Positions 34,801 to 49,340 of a stretch of DNA of 64,000 nt are shown here, piece by piece (within the stretch, counting starts at the first letter, position 1; every line of letters begins with the position of its first letter). A program made the position numbers and the translations under genes. The notes below the pieces were generated by a model that saw only the letters and a program-made list of their open reading frames with translations, was not told where the DNA came from and made no database searches. The stretch comes from Haemonchus contortus. Its lineage: Eukaryota > Nematoda > Chromadorea > Rhabditida > Trichostrongylidae. The DNA is taken from positions 6,217,374-6,281,373 of the forward strand of contig LS997567.1 in NCBI GenBank assembly GCA_000469685.2. Reading direction: 5' to 3'.

Positions 34801-37800
34801 CTAATCGTTTATCTGTACTTCGAGCTCGTTCGTGTACTTCTGGTGTCCATGCTTCTTCTAGGTAGGTATTCAGAAGACTAAGATCTTTGCCCATATCGAT
34901 AATTACTTCTGTTGGCGGCCGTAGTGATTGCCTGAAGTCACTAACTTGTTCGTTATATTCATGAATAAACTATTATTCAACCACTTCTTTCTGTAGTTAG
35001 ATGAGACAGAAAACTGTTGAGCGACCTTTCATGGACTGAGGTCCCTAGCACTAAATAACTTTTACTCGGAGGCAGATATCTGAGTTTTTGCAGAACGACC
35101 GGGTAGGGGGAGAGCACCGCGCCCTACAAAAGAGCCTTCAGTTGGCTCAATCAAGGTCTATCCGAACAGAGGATCGTAGGTATTGGCAAGTAAGAAAGAA
35201 TAGCCCTTCCTACCAACATCTCTACGGCTCTACCTCAACAAGGATGGGAAGTGAGCATCTACAAAGAGAGAACGATATAACAGGGGTTGCTGATGAATCT
35301 ACAGCAACAGTGGTGGCCACTGCCACAGATTGAGATTGTAGTTACAGAACCTAACAAGCTCTCTTGTGGGAATCATTCTTACAGCAGGCGCCTCATAAAG
35401 CATGGCCACGGTGCAAGTTGCTATTTGTTAAACTTCGAGAGCCTATCAATTTCCTGCACCATCGTTACATCTGTGAGAAGTGCTTGTAAAAAAAAAGCTG
35501 TCTGCAAGTTTGCGTCTATTAAAATTCCCTTCTTAGGGTACCATTCCCTTACTTCACTCCACGCACTCTGCATTCAGTCCTGTATACGGACCAGGGGAAG
35601 CCCTTTTTGATGGCAGTAAACACCAACTCAAATCACAAACGTGCCATGCAGTGAAACCGACAGAACCACGATGTTTTCTGTCCTTTCCAGGAAGGTGAGG
35701 GTGGTGATCGGCAGAGTCGTTTCCTTGACGCCTACCCGTGACTCATCCTGCATAGTAAATGCTGCGGTAGACGGGCGTTAGGAACGATTCGGGTAATCGA
35801 TTCGCCGCACGCGGCTGTCGCGGACCACTCATTCGCTGTTATTACAGCTCTAGCGTTCTTCATACAGCTCAATCGATGCATCCCGCTACATTCCTTCGCG
35901 CGCGACGCCCCTCTCACCGTGACGCGACCATTTCGTTCCTAACGCACCACACCCAAATGCTGCAACCATCCGGCGCGAGCGATGCGCGGTCCTAACGTGG
36001 CGATACCCACCTATACTCTGAAGACCCTACTCCCCCAGTTTTCCAGGTAACCTACTTCAACCGTAACCAGTAAAATATCGGTTTCCGACATAAGAGTCGG
36101 AGGTTCCCGAATGTTTCTACTCAATATTCAATCTGGGATTTCCACCCTGAAGTGGAAGATAATTTTCCGCGTAAAGGAAGTCACCTAACTTGGGGATGGA
36201 GACACAATGGACAAGTTCGCTTGTGGCAACAAACGGTAAACACGCTTACGGGGATATACAATTTGAGTGTATATACTTTTTTCAGAAGTCTTCGCTGTTT
36301 CAACACCTCTTCCCGATGAATTCCATGGAGACATGAAAAAAACATGGATAAACAATCAAGAGAAGCAGTTTTACCCCGTGGATATTCGTCGAAGGAAATC
36401 TTTCATGCGTTGCCATTCTCGTTCCACGAAACCGTTCATAAACTCCATATAATGCTCTTTTCCACCGAATTTCGTGAAATTAGCCAAATTCTGGAGAGTT
36501 TTAGCGATAAGTGTCAAGTTTCTGGCAGTCACTCCACTTGGATATTCCGTGACCTAAAGGAGATTTGATGAGAACATGAAACGTCTCCGAATAGGTCGAA
36601 TGAACGTTCCAACGAACCAGATTGAACAGACTTGGGCTGAGAATAGCAGGACAAAGGTATCGAAGGAATATCGATGAAGAAATTAGAGTATCGGCTAACG
36701 AACTTCGACCTTGAGATTCTAATCGGTCGCGTAACGAACCAAAGACGAGGCGCAATTCCATCGGAAATGCTGACGTACTGGAAAATGGACGTTGGAAGAA
36801 AGTAGGAGAGTATGAAGCTTGTTTACAAGTAACCAGTACCTGTTAATAATCTTTTCCCAGGCTAATTCTACAAGTCTAGTTAGTTGAGCTCTATTCTTAT
36901 CCAAAGTCGAAGTTGATACACCATTCAGCTTCAACGGGTCGACCTCACAGGTCTCGTTCGATGACAGGACATTGTGTACGAAATCGCCAAGAACCGACTG
37001 AAAGCATGTTTCCGAGATTTAATTCATTTTTCTAGCCATAGGATTAATTTCTTTGTGTTACTGCTTGTTTTGACAAGTACGGCTTTCCCACCTGCAAGTA
37101 TTCATCGGCGATCAGTTTCATATAAGCCTCCATTGCTTTCGTGGCTAGCGAGTTTCCTCGAAACATCAAATGATCGTTATCTGAAACGAATAAATCATTG
37201 GAACACGACAACGGGAACATCCTGCCCCGGCTAGGGCTTCCCAAATGCTTTGTACCCACCAAGCGAATCCACTTCTGACATGACTAGTTCACAGAGGAAA
37301 TCGTTGGCGAGCTTTTGTTTGTGCAGTACACGGACTAGCGCTGTCGCTAAGTCCTCCTAAAACGCTCATTTCAGCACATGTGTCCCATCATTACCGTAAT
37401 CAATCGATAATATAAATATTCCAAGACAACACATACCTTCGCTTTAACGGAAAGCACTGGTTCCAGATGATTACATAATGAAAGATAATTACACGAGAGG
37501 TAGTGTAGAAAGTCATCATAGGCACGCAGCGGTAGTATGCTGATACTTTGCCAGCGAGCCTTAATGAATTTAATAGGTATTGATTGGTTTCGTTATCGCG
37601 TAATGCCGCCACACCTTGATTCGTACAGCCGGTAGTTCTTGATTGGTGCTCTTTGTGCTCAATGCGGACGCAAGACGATTGCCCGTATCACTTGTTGTCG
37701 TTACAGTATACCTGTATATACCAGTTAAGAGTAAGGTAGTCGGAAGCAGAGTGTAAGGGGTGGGAGGGGGAGGTGGGCTGAAGGAAAAGCCCCCATCATC

Positions 37801-40800
37801 GTCTACCGAATGATAACAAAATCCAGGCGTATGTGGACATTCAGTCGTTTTTCTGCTAAGCTACCGTAATAACGCTACCGTAATCGAAAAGAAACGTCAA
37901 AAAGTATAGCCTCCCACTTCGAGCCAACCCTTACTCTTTCACTTCCTCGCCGGTCACTGTAACATGTCAAAATGACCTTGAAGTGGCCACAATTTTTGGC
38001 AGGCTGGCTGCTGAGGTCGTGGAGGTTGCTGAGGTGTGAGCGCGTAAGATTAAAATCAGAATGAAAACAAAGACAACTGAGGAATAGCGTCTAGTACCTG
38101 CGATAATTGCCAAATATCGAGGTGACCCTTAGATATTTCGATTTTATTCGAATCGTCCACATAATTACGTTGAATAATGAAGGTCGCGATGAATGAACTG
38201 AGGATAGACGTTCCAGATCTTGCACCGTTGACACTCCGATCAGTTCCACTGGTTCCTTAGGGAACATGACTGGCCTGCTCTGTCGTACTCTGGTGGACAA
38301 TCTGATCTTAGTAATGTCCAGAGTTGTCAGAGGCTCACTGACCATGAATACGGATTGTAGGAAAGTAAACACGACGTTCAGAACAGGCTCAACGGCGGAC
38401 GAAAGATTTAACTATAGCATGAATTCAACTGTTCGATACAAACTTGTAGGTTACTATACAGTACGAAGACGTCAAGTGAAAAATGGAGAGGTGAATGACA
38501 GATGAGAGGAGGTCGAGGAAAGCTGATCGAGCGGAGGCTGAAACGTGTGGGAGGCTCACCACAGCCCGCATTATGCGGGGGCGACCGTTATGGTCGAGGT
38601 GGAGGGGATGGGGGCGATACTGTGAGGAAACCGCGGCCAAATACGCTTTGACAGGCAAACTTCAACTTGTGACACACCGCGTTCGGCTCCTCACCGTGGG
38701 TGAGACACCCCTAACACATCGAGGTGACAATTCGGGGGAAGAAACTATGAGAGTAGGCTATGGGGAGGATACTGTAGCTTCTTTGGGGAAAAAAATTGAA
38801 AAAAAGTGACAAAAATGTCATTGGCAAAGGCAAAAAACATCAGAATGAGAGAGCGAAAAGTTCCACGGTGAATTCTCATCTATGGGCAACCACCCACGAC
38901 CCACTAGTTTAGCGCTTTGAAGAAGATCAAGTTGGTTATTAACCCGTTTACCCGAATGAGGGTAATCAGATAAGTAGGTGAAATCGAAGAAAGTTCGGTG
39001 AAATGACTTGATCGATCGGGAAAGATGTGCCTAGACCAACTAAATGGCTTCAATCAATTTCACGAAGGCCTATTATCGGACAGCTTGACATCGAACAGAA
39101 TGAATGTATCCATCAACGGGCCCATCAAGGTAAGATCCTGAATCAGGCTCGTGAATAATCACACCTTATTCGTTTGGTCAAGTCGGTGGTAACACGATTC
39201 GGGAATTCAGAGCAGGTCCAGTAGCCATTAAAATGGGATCGCAGGCGGAGAAAGCTAGCAATTTCGAAGAAGGAACGAGACAGAAAGAGATGGATCTGGT
39301 TCAATGGTGATTTATGTATTGTTGAATGTCCAGGGTCTCCGAATATGGTAAGGCACCCACCGTGTTCTGGTGGGGTATGAAGAAAATGATACTTGAAAGA
39401 AGGATCTATGTATAGGAATCTCTGTTGAATAGGGCGACCACCAAAGAAGGAAAATAAACAACAGATCAATAGAAAGTGATTTTTAGGGGGTTCACTTTCA
39501 AGTGCCCAAAAGAACCCTCTCAGATTCGCCATTCAAATGGTTGGCTTCTGTTCGTGGTTGACGAACTTCAATCAACCCCCTCAGTCCCCAGACCTATCGA
39601 AAGCCTGAGGAAAAAGGAAGCAGAGAAAGGATGGTTCCTTCAAGTGGGATGGGGCACGGGGAGGGTGGGATGGTAAGGGGAAAGGTTAAGCAATGTTGCT
39701 GAATTTGAAGTCCAGAGGGGAACTCGGAAGGTACAGAAATCAGAATACGGTAAGTTACAACTTCCACTTGATTCTACCAAATTCTCATGCCTGCAGCCGT
39801 GTTCACCCCGCCCACGAAAAGACGAGTAGGATCTCACTGATCAACCTAGAGTACTGGATTAATTCTCGGACTATTTCGTCAAACGGTCCAGCGTTACTGC
39901 CAAAAACTTTACTAAATTCCACTACCGCATCCAGTACTTACTAATTAACCGGAACCCTGTCTAATTTAAGGCATATGAGCAATCGGTCGACAATATCGAA
40001 TAAAACTGTGACCAAGCTGTTGACCACGAACATATGCAGTTAGTCGGATTGATGCCAGATGGCGCCACGAAGGCGCAACTATCAGCCAAGTGGTCAAGTC
40101 AACGACTTTCAACAAAGGATGGAACAGCTGTTTTCAGAAACACAGAAGTCCGATCAACGGAAGTATGAAGGGTGACAGTAGTCCGATTTGAACGTGAAAA
40201 CAAAGAACCACATGACTTCCACAGTCCCTCAAAAGTATTACTGGTTATCTACGTGAAAGTGACCATCTCAAGGGCTCCCGAAGTGAAAACCACGGATAAT
40301 TAGCACGTGTTCTTGTTGAAAGGATGCTCGGGGGATAGCCAAATACCCCCTAAACCAACATAAAACCCCGCAGCTTACCATCGTTCAACAGGATGCCGAC
40401 TGCTGAGTTGCTCGATGGCAATCAATATGTATCCTATCAATGTGGCGCGCTCTTTTTTCTTCTTTGGATCACCTTCACGATACAAATTAATGCAAACTTC
40501 GTCCATTTTTTGCAGCATTCTGAAACCTTCTCTTAATTAGTAGAGGGAAAACATACTACGAGGTAATATTAAACTAGTTAAGAACTGATTAGTATAACTG
40601 ACGTGAAATCAAAGTGTTCGCCCCAGAAAACATTATCTACCAGCGGTTTTGACGATGTTCGAGCATATAACGTCTTATCCAAACATAATTCACAATAATA
40701 TCTGAAACAAAATTACTACTTAGAAATGGATAAAGTATAACTTCCATAAATACTATTAAGTAAGTGATCAGTACTGTTACCTTCTCTTAGCCGGTACTCC

Positions 40801-40882
40801 TTTTGCTTCAAGAACCCATAATTGTAATGCGTTCTCGACACGACGTTGGGCGTCACGCCGAGGGTTCATTGTGCGCCGTAAA
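31843..40882 (-). CDS. gap-2: Ras GTPase-activating protein, SynGAP/GAP-2 type (20 exons, 5' end incomplete here)
   Basis: Exons, in transcript order: 40882-40781, 40701-40603, 40519-40379, 37711-37615, 37559-37437, 37356-37260, 37180-37092, 36997-36840, 36777-36618, 36553-36375, 34931-34665, 34601-34472, 34378-34256, 34114-34008, 33948-33747, 33691-33624, 33545-33468, 33146-33089, 32682-32572, 31971-31843 (stop TAG). All have AG/GT borders, and the 2518 nt leave exactly one leading base plus 839 codons. The first three exons give the end of a PH-like region (LRRT) and a C2 domain ([16 protein letters not shown], a KKKK loop). Exons 4-11 give a full RasGAP domain, with the finger arginine in [10 protein letters not shown] and the [12 protein letters not shown] motif. 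The family speeds GTP hydrolysis by Ras/Rap at membranes. The tail is Ser/Thr/Pro-rich and contains a short Leu-zipper-like coil in exon 32682-32572. The domain order C2-RasGAP-tail-coil is that of SynGAP/DAB2IP/RASAL2 and worm GAP-2. The symbol is assigned by this similarity. Confidence 0.93.
34932..36374 (-). other. 1.44 kb gap-2 intron carrying a MITE
   Basis: The intron has GTAAAA at 36374 and TTCAG ending at 34932. It splits a Gly codon inside the RasGAP C-terminal part. It is ten to twenty times longer than most neighbouring introns (60-100 nt) and contains the 189-bp 9-bp-TSD MITE at 35766-35954. The remainder shows no conserved motif that I can see. Confidence 0.8.
35766..35954 (+). 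mobile_element. 189-bp MITE, 9-bp-TSD family, copy D (in a gap-2 intron)
   Basis: Both ends match copies A-C, with about 70 bp missing from the middle. Perfect duplication AAATGCTGC at 35757-35765 and 35955-35963. It lies inside the RasGAP-domain intron. Confidence 0.92.
37712..40378 (-). other. 2.67 kb gap-2 intron between C2 and RasGAP exons
   Basis: The donor GTAAGC at 40378 and acceptor TATACAG at 37712 join TG to G to make the Trp of the conserved ERWY-type junction at the end of C2. The open frames inside (for example 39143-39532 minus and 38091-38372 minus) lack any family resemblance, and I leave them out. Confidence 0.8.
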
Positions 40883-43800
40883 CTAGAAATAGTAACTTTT
40901 GAAGTAGGCAAGTAAGTTACTGCTTACTACCTAGTAAACCAGAAACCAGTATGTCACACAAGAACAAAATGAGAAGCAATCATCGTAGTTATAACAGAAC
41001 GAGAGATGAGGAAGAGGTGGTAACCTACCACCAGAATCACCTTTACCTTTACTGCATTATCGTTACTAGTATGATCAATAACAAGAAAGCCTATTAGGGT
41101 AGACGGCCGATCGGAAGTGACAATGTCAAAGCGAACGCAGCGTAACGAGTGTTGTTGTCAAGCGTCATAGGTTACGGACGGCCATGGCGCACAAAATTAC
41201 GTAGTAGGCCGATGAAAAGGCCAGGTGGTGGTGTCACGGACCAACCGGCCATTCTGCTTACCCGACCTGGTCCTACCCCCTCTCGGACAAACACCGACCT
41301 CACAATAGCAACCATTAGATTGGCGATGGACGAGTTTACGGAACGCTCGAGAAGAGGAACGAGGAATAATGTGAATCCAACTAATGACAACTACCAAAGA
41401 AAGCCAAGCTGAGCCACAAAACCCAGCAGGCGATGGTCAAGGTCCTAGCGGTTTCCAGGATTGTGTGGAAAGCAAAATTCATTTTTATGAGCCTTACCTC
41501 CAATTTCGGCAGTTTCGATGTGGGAATGAGCTGAACCTGAACATGTGAGGAGGAAATTTGTCGATTGGTGTGAGAGGAGAAATGGGAGGCTGTCTACCTA
41601 TCTATCCTATGTAAGAACACGAACTCCCTCGGCGGCGTCTAAAAACGAAAAGGCCGACGGATGGCTGGAGGTACGAGAGACGAAGAAGTTTACCATTTCT
41701 CTTTCAGACCAGTCAGTCAGTTGGTAGTAAAAAATGAGGTCGTCAGCAAACATTACCATTAGCGAGCTTAAAAGTTAGTTGCTAAATACTAGTAATAAGA
41801 CGATATCTCTGGTCCGATCTCCTACTCAAGATATCAAATGTTTGGATTACAGCTTTGTCCGCCTCCTTCAATCCCATTTCATAGGCCGATAAATTGAAAC
41901 GATCGTCGGGATGAGCAATAAAAATTCTTCAGACGGCCTGTGCTTTTCCCTTTCGTTGTAACCTTGTCATGTATGTTTATTTTTTCGAGGTTCTTTAAGG
42001 TAAACAACCTATTTACCGATCTATCTAGGGTCCCTGGACAGGGGCTGATGCCTAAGCCTAAATCCTTCGAGATGGGCATTGAATCGGACGGAACTCAACA
42101 AAAAATCCCTCGTTCGAAGAAAGTCTAGTCATTGAAATTTCGCCGTAAATGGGAAGAAATCTGCCGTCACATGCGGACGTGATTCAGTGGCGTAAATGGG
42201 AAAAAACTAGTAATTTCGTCGACGAGTTCGGAACTCAACAAAGAATCCCATCCACGAAAAAAACAAGCCTTTCCGACGACGAGTTACAAATGATTCCTTT
42301 CAGACCAGATTCGTCTTATCTTGACTCCTCCCTTGCCGACTACTTCGGGTGACTAATGTCACATAGCATATGCAGAAGATCTAATATTCTCAATGCAGGT
42401 GTTACGGATCGTATGACATCACTTTGATTACTGGGTAAGATAAAGTTACGGAAGTAAACCCCAAACAGCTGTCCACGGGTGCCTGTGCGCATAAAAAGAG
42501 GGGGTGGGGTTATTCCTGGAACATCAAGAAGAAGCCGGTTTCGTTTTTCTTACTTCATCTGTTATTGACGATAACTTTCAATCCTCTCTCATTCAAACCG
42601 AATACCCATAAAATGTATTATGAAAAATAGTAAAGCCATTAGGAAGGCTGAGGTTTCCGCCCGGATGAGGCCATTATAATAGCATCGTTTTTAGGGGCCC
42701 TCTAATTTAGTTAATTTGACGCATGTGTCCACCTCGGCCTTCCTTCATCTCCCTTCACCCCAGTCACTTTTGGACGCCCTCTCTTGGTTTCATTCTAAAA
42801 TGATCTTTGAACTAAATGTACAAGGAACCGGTTGAACTAGTAGGGATAAATAAAACTATAAAGTCCTGGGGATATAATGATAGCAGAGTGAATAAGAAAC
42901 AAAGGCAATGGACGAGTATTCCGGAGCGCTTTCCTGACTGGAAAAAAGATTTGGATCAGAGTCTGCCTATGATCTTTCACCTAAAAAACCCCAAACTATT
43001 TTTACTGCTAACTTTTTATACTGCATGTGGAATTCCTTTTCCCGGCTCTTGGCATCTGAAATGGGCACCACCATTCAAGCCTATCCAGTCAGTTCGAGAA
43101 AGCCGAGAGCTCCGCCCACGCACAAGTGTATAACATCCAGAAAACTCGGCCAAAACTTACGCAAGAAGGCCCTAATGATCGTGCTAATCAATTTCGGACT
43201 AGGTTGGACAGCCTAAAATTACATTTTATTATAACATTACCTAAAGATAAATCTTTGACTCAGTTTGAACACTCTGAACCCCGAATCCTCACTATTAAAA
43301 TATTGGCCAAATGTTGGACACTGAATGCTACCGAGTGCCCAGGAAATCTTCTGGAAGCGTAGTAGAAGGACGAAGATGATTTTAAAGAGATCACGACCTG
43401 TGAAATTACTAAAATAGACGTTCGAAGGCAATAAGACACTGATCGTAAGCCTACGTCATCTGGTAATGAAATGGGATACGATTGTCAAGTCCAGCTCTAC
43501 GGAAATAAACAAGTTCTCTGAAGTAGTAAGAAGACATAGTTGACTGTTCTAGACTGACAGAATAACACCAACAGGAACGTAGATGAGAATCCCATTCGGT
43601 TCATCACGGAAAGCGGTAACCTCTAGAGGCGGGCCTGTCTGAAGAGGGTGGGGTTGTCTGAGACGAGGCTTGAAAAGTTTCAAAGTAGAACTTTCGCCGC
43701 CAATCTATCGACGTGGGTTTAACCAATGCGTGCTGTATTCAGGTGTGCATTGTATTATATTGAAAAAAGTGGAAACGAAAGGAGCCCGGTATTTGCGATT

Positions 43801-46800
43801 TGAAAGAGAAAAAGCTGAAGGAGCGGTTTCATAACTTCCTGTTTTGCATAATGGAACAATCAGCAATTCTATTAGTATTCCATCATTATCAGATTGTAAA
43901 CTGTAAAGTACAGTACACCCAGCTCGACAAGCTTGCCTATCCCGTCAGTGTGAAAGAAGAAAGGCATTTCACACAAAGAGCACAAGAGAGGATTGGGTTC
44001 TTTCACAAGAGGAATACACTTCTTGTTTAACCCGAAGCTCGACTCTCTTGACTCGCGAAGTCTCAAACTGGATTGAGATTTTCTGCTTTATCAAAGCTCT
44101 GCCCTCCGATCCAGTTGTGTGGAACTGCAAAACAGGTCCGACCCACAGCCATCACATGCCCTGAGTTCTTGAAAATCTTACATAAAAAGATTTTCAACAA
44201 GAAAATTGGTTTTCTCCACTCGAAAATTGATTACCTACAAACAAAACCGCAAAAAAACCAAAACACTCGAGGTTTCGAAAAAAAAACGTTTTTTCTTGTC
44301 TAGTGAAAACAATAAACGAAAAGTCAGGCTGAATTTCAGATTTTCATGAAGATTGAATGGAATTCTGGGAATTTCGAGCAAAATTAAGAGTCAGGGATTC
44401 TGAGCCACGTTATTTTCGGTCCCTGTAATTTTTCAGTAACAGGGCATTGAAAAACCCAGGTTTGACTACGGAAACATTACTACATAACGACATAGTTAGG
44501 AACCTCACACCTAGGTAATCTACTGGATTTGTAGTCACATACTCTTGATGGATTTGTAGTGGATGTGTTGATGTGAGATTGAAGTCTAACTCACGAAAAA
44601 GGCTACAATTCTAGAAGAGAGTACCGTAAATCACGTTACATTCGAAGTTATACTATGTAGTAAACGAAAAGACGTTTTCCGAAGCATAGCCGAATAAAAA
44701 ACGCTACCAACTGTTCAGCCTTTCAATTAACTGCTTTTGTAGTGTTTACAAGTAGTTTTAAAGCCAACCCTGAGCGACACACCTATGAAATACGGAGCAA
44801 ATCCGATGAATGACAGTAGAAAATGGGATACATAGATGATACTGGTAAGGAATGCGCCATGCATTCGAATACCCTAGAGTATCACAACAGCATTTGAATA
44901 CTTATTCAAGCAGTAAAATTACCTATCAGTGCGCTTGATGTACAAGTCAGTGTTTTTACCCGTCCAGACTTGTTTGGTGTCAAATTGCCGACCCCGGCAG
45001 GAAGGAGAACTTGCCTAATCGGGACCTGATTAGATCTGGTACCTGATTAGTGGGCCTTGCGTGAAGTAATGGACACTTTTACTACCATCTCATCTCCAGT
45101 CATGTTTCATAGTATTACCAGCAAGTTGGTGGAGTTAAAGCAGCGATTAAGGACGTATTGGCACAGCTACTAGGTTACACTTCGCCACAGATTACCAGTT
45201 TGCTTATCTTACTCGCCCTGGACCCATCCGATAGGGTAAGACATTGAAGCCATCTTTTGGTCCCAAGAGTATGCAGCCTGGCACACATTCAATTAGCTCT
45301 ACAATTAGGATTGAAATGGGAATGCATGGGGCATTCCAAAGCGGTAGTTCACTACAGACCAATTTAATACTTGTTAGTACCACAGTACCACGGAATCAGA
45401 AGAAAATGAGAGCGACTTCGAGAAGAATCAGCCCATAAAAGATGAAGTAATCGAATGACAGAAAATTATTGACATCGGCAGATTACCGAGAAGTTACTTT
45501 TCAAAATTTTACCGGTAATCACAGATAAACAAAAAAGATATTATAGTCACCAGGCATTTGAAAAACAGAATTACCAGTATTGATTTGAGTAATAAGAAAT
45601 GGTCAAATGGACGTAGCGAAATCTAGTAAACGTGAAAAGTCCTTGAAATGTCGCGTAGGCCCACATTGATCAAATCGATAGTTAAGGTCATAGAAATTGG
45701 GGTACGGTTCGATTGGCCCTCATGGAAATTATGGTCATAAAAAGACAAATTTAGCCTCCGACGAACACCTGCACCGTGTGCGTGGATGGCTGTGTTTTCA
45801 TGGGCCCTCCGATCGTAACTTTTTGGTAATTGATCTGGACGTAGCCAGTAATACGGTCACAGTGGGATGCCCACTCGAGTTCAAAAGTGCCATGTGGTGT
45901 GGCAGAATGTAAGAAACTAGCAGACAACCTCACACCTTAGATCTTGACACCTCAAAATACAAAATAGTAAAATCAATACTCAGGTAACTCGTCCAAAGAT
46001 AGTCAAAAAGGAGAAAAGTGGAGAAGGTTGGTATTTTGACAACATATCGCGCTTTATCACTAAAAAAGTTCCTCACCTACTCTCTAACCCTTGTTCAAGT
46101 TACTTAGTGAACATACAAAGTAAAGGCTACTGCAGTAAAAGCCTTTGACCCCTCAGCAAGAGGTGTTGGAAGGGGAAAGGCACTGATAAGAGTGCAATAA
46201 TGGGGCCAAGCACCTAGGAGTCACTTTGGCATCGAGTAAATGCAATTATACGAAAAACATACCCTTCGTTGTAACAAATTACCAATATATAGGCAATCAG
46301 ATTGACAACAAACTTGTAACCCTCAAAGAGTAACCACTAAAGGGGCGGAAGTTTGAGTGCGGTCGAAGTTTCTAGGGCGTGCACCTAAAAACCTATTGAA
46401 ACGGGTTCTTTTTCGAATTCGATGCTTTCATTGAATCATCCCCGTAAAAACTAGCAAATACGTTGTCGGTTCAGAACGACGACGATCCATTTGGAACCGA
46501 TGAAAGCATAAGAGGGTTGGGTAGCTGAAATGAGAGTGAGAGGGGGTTCGGAGAACGCGATGGGCGATTGAACAAACATCCATCAACGATGGCCCTCGCA
46601 CTTCTCTCCATCGTCCCACTAGATAACGCCATTACTAACAGGTGATTGAAGTAAAACTACTCGTTCGAGTGCCTCAGAGTAACTCGGCCAAAGTGTCCAC
46701 CACAGGTGACATTTCCGCCGCAGGATGTGCAAGGTACTTAAATTTATTGCTGGAGACACGTAATTCACACTTCTTATCGCTCTGATCGGTTGACCCCACG

Positions 46801-49340
46801 ACAAGGGCGGACGAGATGTATTACCATCGTGTAAACTCACGTCTACAATACGCCAAAAAAATGAATAATCGGTATCAAACTTTACAATTACTCTCAAACT
46901 ACTTCTAGCAGGAAAACGAAATCAATAACTAGTCTTTCCCAACTCTAGTAACTCAATTACCTCAGTTATGGACCGCGGAGTTGGCCCAGAAAAACTTCCT
47001 TACCAGTGTTCAACGTATTTTCGCCTACAGATAAGTAACCCTACGTTTTGAGAGGTTTTACCAGTAAATGGAACAGTAGTAACGAAAGTACTCGAGAAAG
47101 GTTCAGTATCAATGGGCGAATGAATATCGAGCGTGCAAAGTAACACTTCTGAAATTACAGAAAGAAGTTCAAGTACAATTTTTTGAAGTTCAATGTGGGC
47201 TCTCAACTAACTCAATTAGTAACTGGTTTTACTCCGAAAAAATAGGTTTTGCGTGAAACCACAGAGAGAAAATAGCGAGCCTTTGGGATGAACAGACAAA
47301 AACTTTTGTCTGTGAGGATAACGATCGCCGAAAGGGTACAGAGTTGATCCGTGGGCAAGAGATCCTAGGAATGCTCCAAAAACTTGGGTAAAATCGTCAC
47401 CAATGATCCTGTGGTACTGGAACAATTGCAACAGAGCTGATGTTGTAAAGTAAACACTCAGGGAAACTAATTTGCGTTGGGGATGGTGAATGGTGGTGAA
47501 TGGTGTGACTGGGAGGTGTGTGGACGTAGAGGGCCGTACAAATTGGGTTTCGAGGAGGTAGAAAGTGAAATAGGTGGAGTTTAGACTTCGATCCATAAAG
47601 GGAGTGGATTGAAGCAGTCGAGACCGGTTCATCTTGCAAATATACACAAAGATGACATAAAAAGCGTCATGATCACACGAAAGCGACTTCATCAAATCAT
47701 CGTTCATCATTTTACGATGGTCACACACACAGACAGTCCCAGTCCACCACCGACCCGTTGTTCTTGTATTGCGGCCACTAGTGGCAGATGATGATGAAAC
47801 TAATGATTGCCTTTGATTGCCCGTGGATGGAACCGGACCCTTCAGCAAATAGGATAACGGTGTGGAAGACGGGGAGGACGGGGAGGACAGGGAGGAGGAG
47901 GGATGGGGTTCTCTTCAAGCGGTCGTAAACGAGAAGAGAACCCAACCCATCAGGCTGGCCGGTATCGTCGGTCTGGGCGGTACATTTCGCAATGAAGACG
48001 GACTATTCAGGAGGGATAGTGGACGGTGGTAATTAAGGCATAAAATATGTTCTGAAAAATGACGACGATTGTCTGTATGGGTGGGAGAGAGGTAGAGAAA
48101 GGAAATAGATGAGGAAGGGAGGTGCTTAGATAAATATGAAACGACCTCGTGAAGGCCACCGGCTACGAGTAAACATCTCACCGAACCGATGAACGAAACA
48201 ACAATAAATCCATTACTGTCTATCAGACAGAGAAGTTAAAAATAGTTACATCACGTCATTTAACAGGAAACCTGTCAGAATACCAGTAACCATGAGTTAT
48301 ATGTTGTACACGTGCTGCTGCTTTTCCGTTTTCGTTCTCACCCTTTCGTCCATTCATTCCATAATTTCGTCGTCTGTCCCACCCGGGCAAAAAGGAAACG
48401 GCAATCGTTCCCAGAAGAAAGAGCCAAAATTCGCACATTTTGAATTTTGACAAATTTTCATGTTCGATTTCGAAACATTTTAGGAATTGCAAAAGATTGT
48501 GGTCTCTATGGAAGGATCAAGGAGTACTTAAAAAACTGAACCAGTTAAGCGACCACGACTGTATTCTGAGAAAGAATTCGAATTCCCCAGGACCAGCAGG
48601 AGGTTCCAAGAGGAACCACCCAGGAGGTTCAGGAAGGATAGAATCACAAGTACTATATATAGCAATGCCGAAGTGTACAGTGCTGATAGCACACAGCTAG
48701 AAGTTCCCTGACGAGGGCTAATCCACTAGAATCCCCAAACATGGTCTCTAAATCAAACAAAGACAGCAAAGTGGTGGGGGAGCGTCTCGTCCGTGGGAAA
48801 GGGTCGGCGGTATGATGATGTAGATGAGAATCCGTAGTTGAGCGTCATAAAATCGCTTTATGATTCTCAGAACTTCTTCATTCAAACGCTAGCGCCAGCC
48901 CCAGCCCCAGACAGCATTAATCAGTTCCTTGAAAAACACAGAGAGCTCGAACGGAGAGTGATGAGGGGAAAGCGAAAGAAATAGGTATCTCATGATATTC
49001 CTAGGTATTGTTATCAAGCGGTATCACCGATGGACGCGACACTTTCGGGGAGAAATGCTTTCAGCCGAAATTCGAACAATTTGTTTGTCTCTCAATTCGT
49101 TTCCGCTCGGCTCTGATCCCTCGGGACAGAGCCACCGTCGCCATCGCCAAAACAACGCGTCAAGGTAGTTGAAACTAGTTGAATACGATCAAGTAGCTTG
49201 GAAAAACCCGGAAAATAGCGGAGAAAAATCAATAACAAATCAATAACGTGTATAGATGACTAATATGTAAATACTTATAAATGTTGTTCAAACATGTGGT
49301 GCGTTTACCAACCATCGCGGACATTTCTGATGGTGCGTGG

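Noticed and set aside
37935..37956. 22-nt microexon upstream of the RasGAP exons reading TGEEVK
   Set aside because: It had good splice sites and phase, but the exon 40519-40379 joins directly to 37711 and yields the conserved Trp at the end of C2, so it is not needed.
39143..39532. 129-codon minus ORF inside the gap-2 intron
   Set aside because: No acceptor/donor pair in phase with the flanking exons and no family resemblance.
42081..42290. Repeated GTQQ(K/R)IP and RKWE words suggesting a tandem protein repeat
   Set aside because: The words occur in mirror order rather than as a simple tandem, with no further support for coding.
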